Of a stretch of 64,000 bases of DNA, positions 1-8,000 are shown piece by piece. A program made the position numbers and the translations under genes. The DNA comes from CALUVN01 sp944323595 (GTDB lineage Bacteria; Cyanobacteriota; Vampirovibrionia; Gastranaerophilales; Gastranaerophilaceae), in contig OZ006972.1 in the NCBI GenBank assembly GCA_963931255.1, forward strand, positions 434,001 to 498,000, in the 5' to 3' direction. Position 1 is the stretch's first letter; the number at the start of each line of letters is the position of its first letter. The notes below the pieces were generated by a model. The model was given only the letters and a program-made list of their open reading frames with translations, did not search any database and was not told where the DNA came from.

Positions 1-768
1 TTTACCGTCAGGAGATGTTTTTACTTTATAACCGTCCGCCAGAACTTTTTCTGTTGCATTTACGTATGATTCTTTTAAAAGCTTGTTGTCATGTGAATAA
101 GTTTTTGTTTTTTCGTCTCCACCGTACTTACCAGTTGTTACTCTGGTTCTGCCATTTTCAACTTTCTGCTCATCTCTGGAGTAAGTACCCTCAATGTTCT
201 TTAAACTCATCTCACTATGCCCTGCAGTACCTGCTATAGTTCCGTCGTGCTCTCTTTTTTTAGGAGAAGCTCCGGCTGAAGATAATCGGGATACGCTATC
301 CCCTTTGTTATAATCAACGACCAGGTCTCTATTGGCAAGAATTGTTCCGTCTGCATGGCGAATTGCTCCGCCGTTTATAACGTCTTCATCTTTTCCTCGA
401 TTTGCAGCAACTTTTGTAAAACTACAGCCCATTACATTATATAAATCATCATTTTTAGTATCAGTAATCTTGGCGAAAGTTAAACCTGCAAAATCTATTG
501 AACCGTCTTTATTTTTATTAACAGACGGATATGTCATAGAACCTTTTTTGCCTACTATTGGTGTCTGCAGAGGATATTCCACCACTGTACCGTCTGACAA
601 TGTTGCAACATAAGTTACTTGTGTTGTAAATATGCCATTTGAATCTTTAACACGAGTTTCGCGAGTCTCAAGTTTTTTAAGTACACCGTCGCCAAAAACT
701 ACACCGCCGGTTTTTGCTCCGGGAGCCTCCGGCTGGCTTTCAGCCGATGGAGGCTGTGACTGCGTCAT
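1..768 (-). CDS. Hypothetical protein, partial (runs off left edge)
   Basis: An open frame of 256 codons runs leftward from an ATG at 768 and leaves the window without a stop. I do not recognise the family. The visible part is hydrophilic, rich in Lys, Asp, Gly and Thr, with repeated short 'DGT' and 'ADG' turns that suggest a beta-rich, possibly surface or secreted protein. No signal peptide or membrane segment is seen. The ATG at 768 has no convincing Shine-Dalgarno sequence. A much better start with a strong ribosome site lies 41 codons upstream in the same frame but is separated from this frame by one TAG codon (next entry). The gene is either intact from 768, a nonsense pseudogene, or read through. 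Confidence 0.5.
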   Translation of the reverse strand, partial: MTQSQPPSAESQPEAPGAKTGGVVFGDGVLKKLETRETRVKDSNGIFTTQVTYVATLSDGTVVEYPLQTPIVGKKGSMTYPSVNKNKDGSIDFAGLTFAKITDTKNDDLYNVMGCSFTKVAANRGKDEDVINGGAIRHADGTILANRDLVVDYNKGDSVSRLSSAGASPKKREHDGTIAGTAGHSEMSLKNIEGTYSRDEQKVENGRTRVTTGKYGGDEKTKTYSHDNKLLKESYVNATEKVLADGYKVKTSPDGK

Positions 769-891
769 TGCATTTTGAAGCTTTTTTGAATATATTTTCT
801 TATTATCAGTTTTTACAACCTCGTTTGGGTCCTATGTTTTTACCGGTTCTTTCGTGTTCTCATTACCGCTTAAAGGTCCGATATGTGTCAT
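769..891 (-). other. Upstream in-frame segment with ATG, Shine-Dalgarno and a TAG codon
   Basis: An ATG at 891-889 is preceded by AAAGGAG at good spacing. It opens a frame that matches the 256-codon frame downstream but meets TAG at 834-832, its 20th codon. After the TAG the same frame continues as plausible coding sequence (Lys/Asn/Ser/Gln rich) into the next entry. The strong ribosome site suggests 891 is the ancestral start. No other ATG, GTG or TTG lies in frame between the TAG and 768. Confidence 0.5.
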
Positions 892-1289
892 TTAAATCTC
901 CTTTCATTAATTTGCTGCATTTTTTACACAGCTATCATCTTTTAACTTCACTCGTGTTTCGAAATCACTTATATTTCTTGAAAGTATTTTTCCGGAAAAT
1001 TATTGACACAACCGCATTGCATCCTATCCTATGAGGCAGTATAAGCGAATTTCAGCTGTTTAAAATTTATTTTTTACAAATCTTTACAATTGGATAATAT
1101 AAAAATTTTTAAGGCAATAAGTTCAGGGTGAGATATTAATGTAAATGGTTTCTCCAAATAAAAAGCCCTCTAAAAATTTTCATTATTTATATATATAAAG
1201 AGAGTTTTTTATCTCAGTCTGCGTATTTTGTTGCTCATAATCAGAGTGATACCATTTAGAAATTAAATATGGTATAATATAGAAACAGA
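892..1289. other. Non-coding intergenic region between divergent genes
   Basis: This is very AT-rich, with no open frame I would call a gene. On the minus strand a TATACT-like -10 near 1040-1050 could serve the leftward gene. A weak imperfect hairpin around 1162-1211 pairs AAAAA..CTCT with AGAG..TTTTT and resembles a decayed copy of the terminator at 2006-2038. Confidence 0.4.
1270..1278 (+). promoter_or_regulatory. Extended -10 promoter of the HepT/MntA pair
   Basis: TGGTATAAT is a perfect TATAAT box with an extended TGn element, 23 nt before the start codon at 1302. No clear -35 is visible, which is usual for extended -10 promoters. Confidence 0.6.
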
Positions 1290-1301
1290 TTGGAGATTAT
1301 T

Positions 1302-1709
1302 ATGAGTGAACTCCGTTGGAAACAACGATTTGAAAATTATAAGCTTGCACTTGAGAATATTAATGAAACTTATAATTACATAAAACATGACGGTTTAAAT
1401 AAAATCTACATAATGGCACTTATTCAAGCGTTTGAAATGGTTTTTGAACTTGCATGGAAAACTATGAAAGATTATCTTGAATATGAGGGGATAAAAACGG
1501 ATACGCCGCGGGAAACAATCAAAAATGCATTCTTACATAATCTAATATCCGACGGTGATTGCTGGATTGACATGCTTGAAGCAAGAAATAAAACCTCACA
1601 TACTTACAAAGAAGAATTTGCAAAATCTGTTGCGGATGAGATTATTCACAAATATTTGCCTGAATTAAACAATCTGGAAACAATCTTAGCGGAAAAACTC
1701 AATGGATAA
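1302..1709 (+). CDS. hepT: HepT/HI0074-family protein, putative RNase toxin
   Basis: A 135-residue all-helical protein of the HI0074 'nucleotidyltransferase substrate-binding' family, whose HepT members are HEPN RNases. The HEPN catalytic motif R-x4-H-x-Y is intact at R95, H100 and Y102. The ATG at 1302 is chosen because GGAG lies six bases upstream; a TTG at 1290 in the same frame is less likely. Its stop codon overlaps the start of the next gene by 8 nt, so the two are translationally coupled. In studied pairs the partner adds AMP to the HEPN tyrosine to neutralise the toxin. That this pair does the same is inferred from the motifs. Confidence 0.8.
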   Translation: MSELRWKQRFENYKLALENINETYNYIKHDGLNKIYIMALIQAFEMVFELAWKTMKDYLEYEGIKTDTPRETIKNAFLHNLISDGDCWIDMLEARNKTSHTYKEEFAKSVADEIIHKYLPELNNLETILAEKLNG

Positions 1710-2007
1710 ATTTGGACTTTCTGATAAAACAATAAAAGTCATTACAGACTTATTAAAAAAATATAACCAAATTAATAAAGTCATTATCTTTGGTTCACGT
1801 GCCAGAGGAAATTTTAAGAATTCTTCGGATATAGATATGGCAATATGCGGCGAAAATATTGACTTCAAATTTATAAGACATATTTCAGCCGAACTTGACG
1901 AACTACCGACCCCATATAGCTTTGATGTACTGAATTATTCAGATGTTGAAAATAACGAAATAAAAACTAATATTGATAAAGACGGGGTAATTTTCTACCA
2001 GAAATAA
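1702..2007 (+). CDS. mntA: Minimal nucleotidyltransferase, putative MntA antitoxin
   Basis: A 101-residue single-domain nucleotidyltransferase. The family motif G-S-x10-D-x-D is complete: G31, S32, D43 and D45, so both metal-binding aspartates are present. The 8-nt overlap with the HepT-like gene gives toxin-first order in one transcript from the extended -10 promoter at 1270. Family members transfer AMP to a tyrosine of the HEPN partner and act as antitoxins. A strong terminator follows immediately, so this is an isolated two-gene cassette between unrelated genes, as expected of a mobile toxin-antitoxin module. Confidence 0.8.
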   Translation: MDKFGLSDKTIKVITDLLKKYNQINKVIIFGSRARGNFKNSSDIDMAICGENIDFKFIRHISAELDELPTPYSFDVLNYSDVENNEIKTNIDKDGVIFYQK

Positions 2008-2038
2008 AAAGCCCTCTGAAAAATTCAGAGAGCTTTTT
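2006..2038. terminator. Bidirectional terminator between mntA and fabI
   Basis: AAAAAGC and CTCTGAA on the left arm pair with TTCAGAG and GCTTTTT on the right arm, with one C/A mismatch and a 3-nt loop. A- and T-runs on opposite sides let it serve both converging genes. Confidence 0.85.
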
Positions 2039-2059
2039 AATAACAGGTTTATAAATATC

Positions 2060-2866
2060 TTATGATATATGGCTTGCAATAATTTCCATTTCTTCAAGAG
2101 AAGCATAAACAGCGTGGCATCCGCAATCAACGTAAAGAATTTGACCTGTTGTACCTGTTGATAAATCAGAAGCCAGATACAAACCTGCTTTACCAACATC
2201 TTCCAGAGATACGTTACGGTTAAGCGGAGCTTTTGCAACTGCTGCTTTAAGCATTTTATCAAATCCGGAAATACCTTTAGCGGCAAGAGTTTTAACAGCA
2301 CCGGCAGAAATACAGTTAACTCTGATACCTTTCTTACCGAGATCAGCAGCAAGATATCTCATTGAAGATTCTAATGCAGCTTTTGCAACACCCATTACGT
2401 TGTAGTTAGCAACAACGTATTCTGAACCGAGGTAAGTCAATGCAAAAATTGAACCGCCCTCATTCATAATAGGTTCTGCGTTACGGCAGATAGAAACTAA
2501 TGAATAAGCACTTACACCCATTGCAAGATTCCAGCCGTCATGAGATGTGTCAATAAATCTTCCCTGTAAATCTTCTTTTGCTGCAAACGCAACAGCATGA
2601 ACAACAAAGTCTAATTTTCCGTAAACTTTTTCGCATTCAGCCATAACAGCTTTAATTTCATCTTCTTTTGTAACATCGCAGCTCATGATAACTTTGGCGC
2701 CCATTTCTTCTGCCAGCGGTCTTACACGTTTTTCCATAACTTCACCGGCATAAGTAAAAGCAATATCTGCACCTGCTTCGTAAAGTTGTCTTGCGATAGC
2801 GTATGCTATACCGTGAGTATTAGATACACCAAAAATTAACCCTTTTTTGCCTTCCATTAGTTTCAT
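2060..2866 (-). CDS. fabI: Enoyl-[acyl-carrier-protein] reductase (NADH) FabI
   Basis: 268 residues, the usual length for FabI. It reduces the trans-2-enoyl-ACP double bond in the last step of each fatty acid elongation cycle, in the cytoplasm. It is an SDR with the FabI-type nucleotide loop near residues 13-20. The active-site pair Tyr-x6-Lys is Y155/K162, with the second FabI tyrosine at Y145. A GGGAG ribosome site lies upstream of the ATG at 2866; an alternative ATG is at codon 4. It appears monocistronic, ending at the shared terminator. No other fatty acid gene is in the window. Confidence 0.95.
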   Translation of the reverse strand: MKLMEGKKGLIFGVSNTHGIAYAIARQLYEAGADIAFTYAGEVMEKRVRPLAEEMGAKVIMSCDVTKEDEIKAVMAECEKVYGKLDFVVHAVAFAAKEDLQGRFIDTSHDGWNLAMGVSAYSLVSICRNAEPIMNEGGSIFALTYLGSEYVVANYNVMGVAKAALESSMRYLAADLGKKGIRVNCISAGAVKTLAAKGISGFDKMLKAAVAKAPLNRNVSLEDVGKAGLYLASDLSTGTTGQILYVDCGCHAVYASLEEMEIIASHIS

Positions 2867-3054
2867 AATTATTTCTCCCTCATAAAATAAAATTACTAAG
2901 TTACCAATTAATAATAACGTAAATAATATTTTTTTGCAAACTTTTACTCGTCATAAAAAATGTTAACTAATGTAACAAATTCCAAACATGCTGAAATCAG
3001 AGGATTTGGGATGTTTTTATATCTTTAGAGAGTATAAAAACACAGGAGAGCTTT

Positions 3055-4962
3055 GTGGGCGTAAATAACGTTCAAAGTATGAATAAGGCGGAGCTATATA
3101 AATTAGCGAAGCAAAAGAGCGGTCAGCAAACGACCGTTACTCAACAGTCCTGGATGACATCCACAGGCTCTATTTTTAATGCTCCAAATGCACGTTCAAC
3201 ATCAAAAACTTCTACACCTGCACAAACACAAACTCCAAATCAAACTCAGGAAACACAACAACCTGAAAATAAAAAACTTGAAATGTATCAAAGAATGTGG
3301 GGTGAAGAAAGAGGTACCGAAATTTACGAAAAGAAATTCGGTTCAGTCGATAACGGCGAGAGCTCCAGTGTTCAAAGCGGCGGTTCACAAACAAGAAGTG
3401 CAAGCGCATCTACAGAAAAAGAAGATCCGATGGCAGAATATAAAAATGTAGACAATGCTTCTGACGGTAAAAAATTAGCACAGGAAGGTGACAAGATTGC
3501 ATCTGACGGTGAATCACAGGCTGCGGAACTTGAAGCTGAAGGCAAAAATTCAGAAAAAGTCAGCAAAGATGCAAACAAAACCGCAAAAGACCTAACTAAA
3601 GAAAACAAAACATTTGAGAAAAAACTTAAACAAGAACAAAAAACTTTCATGCAGGCACAAAAAGAGATAGAAAAAGCCGCAGAAGAAGTAGAAAAAGCTC
3701 AAATTGAAATGGATGCAATTAATGCTGAAATTGAAACTCTTCAGAGTGCACAAGCAAGCCGCTCAATGTCAGCATCAAGCTCATCAGGCGGAGTAAGCGG
3801 TTCTGATGACACAAGCTCCAAAATTTCAGACCTGCAAACAAAAGCCAATTCTCTCGGGCAAATAATGATTTCTAACGGTAAAATCATTCAAACTAAACAA
3901 AAAGTTTCTACAAAATCTTTGAAAAGCATGAATACGATGAGTAAAACTTACCAGAAGAATGCAATAAAAATTCAAAAGCAGCTTGACACCCAATCAACAG
4001 AACAAAGCAAAGTAATACAAGTTGCTGAAAAAATGGATAAAGTATTCCAAACAATATCACAGGTCGGACAGGCATTAAAAGTTGGCGGTCAGGCTCTTAT
4101 TGCATTAGGTTCAGCAACATCATGGTGCGGCGTCGGCGCTGCATTAATTTCAGCCGGTTCATTTATGATGAAAGCCGGTAACGTTGTAGAACTTGTTGGT
4201 AACTATGGAACACTGGCAGCAAACGTAACCAAGACAGCAGCATACGCAGCTGAAGGTAACTTAGCAGGTGCACTGCAAAGCGCAGGTACAGCAATAATGT
4301 CAGGTGCAGCTGCAGTTAAAGGTACAAAAGAATTCTCTTCTAATATGGAAGCTATTAACCAGAAAGCAGAAAACGCAACCAAAAACCTTGCCGCAAACGC
4401 TGCAGCTAAAGACCTTGCAAATACAGAACAAGCAAAACAATTGATGGAAGAAACCGGAATGAGCAAATCTGCATTCAAAAAAGATGTTAAAGCTCAAATG
4501 ATGGAAAGCGGCATAACCGGTGATTCTGCAAAAGATATGAAAGCAAATGCTTTTAATAATGCTATTGACAATAACTTCACGGCAAACGCCGACCAACATT
4601 TTACAGCCGCAAAAGATACTTTATTACAGGATAATGCAAAACTTGCCGGCAAAACTAAAAAACTTGCCAAAAAAGCAAATAAAATGGTTAAGAATGCAGC
4701 AAACAACGATATCAACAAAATCAGTCAGGAATGGGCAAGCTCAATTCCTCAGTCTAAAAGCAGCAAATTGTTTGAAAACGCTAAAAAACTTGGCAGTACA
4801 TTATCAGCAGCAGGCGCACAAATGCAGCAATTTGACAATATGGCAGCTTCCGGCACAGGTTCAAGCGTCGGTTATGTCGGACACAGACTTACTAATCCGG
4901 CAAAAACAAGATCTGTTATTGCAAGCATTAACAGAAGAAAATACGCAGGACCTATCGGTTAA
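3055..4962 (+). CDS. Large coiled-coil protein with central hydrophobic region, function unknown
   Basis: 635 residues. The start is GTG at 3055 with AGGAG seven bases upstream. There is no classical signal peptide. The first 130 residues are rich in Gln, Thr, Ser and Asn and look disordered. Residues about 140-330 are Lys/Glu/Gln-rich with heptad character, predicted coiled coil, interrupted by a Ser/Gly patch. Residues about 335-425 are small and hydrophobic (Ala, Gly, Val, Leu) and could insert in a membrane. The rest is Ala/Lys-rich and helical. A disordered N-terminus, coiled coil and paired hydrophobic segments recall type III secretion translocators, but I recognise no sequence motif, so this is only an analogy. 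It is monocistronic, ending at a strong terminator. Confidence 0.75.
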   Translation: MGVNNVQSMNKAELYKLAKQKSGQQTTVTQQSWMTSTGSIFNAPNARSTSKTSTPAQTQTPNQTQETQQPENKKLEMYQRMWGEERGTEIYEKKFGSVDNGESSSVQSGGSQTRSASASTEKEDPMAEYKNVDNASDGKKLAQEGDKIASDGESQAAELEAEGKNSEKVSKDANKTAKDLTKENKTFEKKLKQEQKTFMQAQKEIEKAAEEVEKAQIEMDAINAEIETLQSAQASRSMSASSSSGGVSGSDDTSSKISDLQTKANSLGQIMISNGKIIQTKQKVSTKSLKSMNTMSKTYQKNAIKIQKQLDTQSTEQSKVIQVAEKMDKVFQTISQVGQALKVGGQALIALGSATSWCGVGAALISAGSFMMKAGNVVELVGNYGTLAANVTKTAAYAAEGNLAGALQSAGTAIMSGAAAVKGTKEFSSNMEAINQKAENATKNLAANAAAKDLANTEQAKQLMEETGMSKSAFKKDVKAQMMESGITGDSAKDMKANAFNNAIDNNFTANADQHFTAAKDTLLQDNAKLAGKTKKLAKKANKMVKNAANNDINKISQEWASSIPQSKSSKLFENAKKLGSTLSAAGAQMQQFDNMAASGTGSSVGYVGHRLTNPAKTRSVIASINRRKYAGPIG

Positions 4963-4981
4963 TATTTACAAATACACAAAT

Positions 4982-5012
4982 AAAAAGACCGGCTTTAAAA
5001 CCGGTCTTTTTT
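4982..5012. terminator. Bidirectional terminator
   Basis: An 11-bp perfect stem (AAAAAGACCGG / CCGGTCTTTTT) with an 8-nt loop lies between the stops of the converging genes ending at 4962 (+) and 5032 (-). Confidence 0.9.
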
Positions 5013-5031
5013 AATCTTGTTTTTACTTATA

Positions 5032-8000
5032 TTACTTGTTCAAAGATATTGTTTGGTTTTCTTCAAGAAGAACGTTCATATAGAGTAATTTGTTTGCTGT
5101 AGCTTGGTCTAAGTTGATGAATTCTGCACCGGCTCTTCTATCAGTTGCTGATACAACTTTTACATCAGCTTGAATATCAAGGTCACCGTATGAAATTTGT
5201 ACAGGGATTACATCACCGACTTTAACTTGGTTGTGGTGTTTAAGAGCGATACCGCCTCTTGAAATATCAACCAGTGATTCGATTTTGCTGTTTTGAGCTA
5301 ACTCAACAGGGTTTCTGTTACCTTCAACTTGGAATCTCATATATTGACGTTTGTCAATTGTTGAGATGTTTTCGCTGTAATCTTTTTTGTAAGTTAATTT
5401 ACCCATATTGTCGTATTCAGAAACAGAGTCATCATCTGAGTCAGCGTCAGCGTCTGAGTCAGCGTCAGCATCGGTATCAGAGTCAGCATCTACATCAGCG
5501 TCAGCATCTGAATCTGCGTCGGCATCAGCATCGGCATCAGCATCGGCATCAGCATCAGCATCAGCATCAGCGTCTGCATCGGCATCAGCATCAGCATCAG
5601 CGTCGGCATCAGCATCGGCATCGGCGTCTGCATCAGCATCAGCGTCGGCATCAGCATCGGCATCGGCATCGGCATCTGCATCTGCATCGGCGTCTGCGTC
5701 AGCATCTGCATCAGCATCGGCGTCTGCATCAGCATCAGCGTCGGCGTCTGCATCAGCATCGGCGTCTGCATCAGCGTCGGCATCAGCATCAGCGTCTGCA
5801 TCGGCATCGGCATCAGCATCTGCGTCTGCATCGGCATCGGCATCAGCATCTGCGTCTGCATCGGCATCGGCATCAGCATCTGCGTCTGCATCGGCATCGG
5901 CATCAGCATCTGCGTCTGCATCGGCATCAGCATCAGCATCGGCATCGGCGTCTGCATCAGCATCAGCATCGGCATCGGCATCAGCGTCGGCATCTGCATC
6001 TGCATCAGCATCAGCGTCTGCATCGGCGTCAGCATCAGCATCAGCATCGGCGTCAGCATCAGCATCAGCATCGGCATCAGCATCGGCATCAGCATCAGCA
6101 TCGGCATCGGCATCAGCATCAGCGTCTGCATCTGCATCGGCATCAGCATCGGCGTCTGCATCAGCATCAGCGTCTGCATCGGCATCGGCATCAGCATCGG
6201 CGTCTGCATCAGCATCAGCGTCGGCATCTGCATCAGCATCAGCGTCTGCATCGGCGTCAGCATCAGCATCAGCATCGGCATCGGCATCAGCATCAGCGTC
6301 TGCATCTGCATCGGCATCAGCATCGGCGTCTGCATCAGCATCAGCGTCGGCGTCTGCATCGGCATCTGCATCAGCGTCTGCATCTGCATCGGCATCAGCA
6401 TCGGCGTCTGCATCAGCATCAGCGTCGGCGTCTGCATCGGCATCAGCATCTGCATCGGCGTCTGCATCAGCATCAGCATCGGCATCAGCATCTGCATCTG
6501 CATCAGCGTCTGCATCAGCGTCTGCATCAGCATCGGCATCTGCATCAGCATCGGCATCAGCGTCGGCATCGGCATCGGCATCTGCATCGGCATCTGCGTC
6601 GGCATCGGCATCTGCATCGGCATCGGCATCAGCATCGGCGTCTGCATCAGCATCAGCGTCAGCATCAGCATCGGCATCAGCGTCTGCATCTGCATCAGCG
6701 TCTGCATCGGCATCTGCATCAGCGTCTGCATCTGCATCTGCATCAGCGTCTGCATCTGCATCGGCATCGGCATCGGCATCAGCGTCTGCATCTGCATCGG
6801 CATCTGCATCTGCATCTGCATCTGCATCAGCGTCGGCATCTGCATCAGCATCGGCATCAGCATCGGCATCAGCGTCGGCATCAGCATCGGCATCTGCATC
6901 TGCATCGGCATCTGCGTCTGCATCAGCGTCTGCGTCTGCATCGGCATCAGCGTCTGCATCGGCATCTGCATCAGCGTCTGCATCAGCATCAGCATCGGCA
7001 TCGGCGTCTGCATCTGAGTCTAATGGCATTTCGTCATCACCATAATAATTTCTTTCGTCTTCATCACGACCAATTGCGGTAACATCTTCAGGTCTAACAG
7101 CTTTTGCAGTTAATGTTAAATCGTCACCTTCGATAGGATTTGTGCTGTCATCTTTAACTCTTGTACCGTAATTGTCTTTTCCTAATGAAACATATACACC
7201 GTCAGCGTAAATATTATCAGCTGTGATAGTCATTTCGCCGCCGTCTTGAAGTCTTCCGTTTTCAACTTTAACGATTGAATCAGCCCAGTTTTTATCAACT
7301 CTTGTATTTTTGTTGATATCTAAAGCTTTTAATTCAACGTTTTGAGGTTTAATATTACCGTTTGGTCCATAGTAATCAACAGGAGTGTTAGGAACTGAAC
7401 CAAGGTTTTTAATGTTCAATTCTGCACCGCGGGTTGTAATATTTAAATCTTTTGCTGCTGTTGTTTCGTTAATATCAACATTTCCTGCGAATTCTGCATT
7501 AATGCTGCCGTTTCTTGCAATCATTGTACCAACATTTGTTTGGCTATGTGCATCATCAAGACCTTTAACATTAATATCATTGATAGCCAGAGCATTGAAT
7601 TCATAGTTGTCAGCATCTGTTTGGTTGAATGTTAATTTGTTGCCTTTAGTACCAATGCTGCCGCTTGCAATTAATGAAACACCTGTACCTTGAACGTTTG
7701 CTTTGCTTGAATCAGAAGAAGCGTTCAAGATTGAGTATGGTGTTTGACCTTTTGTTGAAGAATCTGCAAGAAGTGCAACCTGACCGTCTGCAATAATGCT
7801 GTCAACATTCATATTTGAATCTTTGCTTGCCATATTGATTGACAGGTTGTTACCAGAATTGTTTGTATCAGTTGTTTTTGCATTAACTTTACCTTGAACA
7901 TTGATGTTTACTGATTTTGTCAAATCTCTTGCATCCGGTCCAACACCGTCATTGTGGAAAGTACCGATTTTGCCGTTTTTAACATCGATATTCAAGTCAT

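Noticed and set aside
15..1034. Plus-strand frames of 74-106 codons at the left end
   Set aside because: They overlap the better-supported minus-strand partial gene or non-coding DNA and have no ribosome sites or recognisable composition.
5512..7014. CRISPR array
   Set aside because: Repeats are contiguous six-base coding units with no spacers. The 789-bp repeats at 14.6-17.4 kb are also coding and too long.
5408..7045. A plus-strand frame of 545 codons encoding (Ser-Ala)n
   Set aside because: It is the complement of the Asp-Ala array; the unit has no stop in this frame. It opens at a TTG with no ribosome site and is bounded by the real minus-strand gene.
5259..7082. Further long frames over the array (His/Arg/Gln-rich on plus, Met/Pro/Gln/Leu-rich on minus)
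   Set aside because: Same artefact of a stop-free hexamer repeat; no start signals or coding character outside the array.
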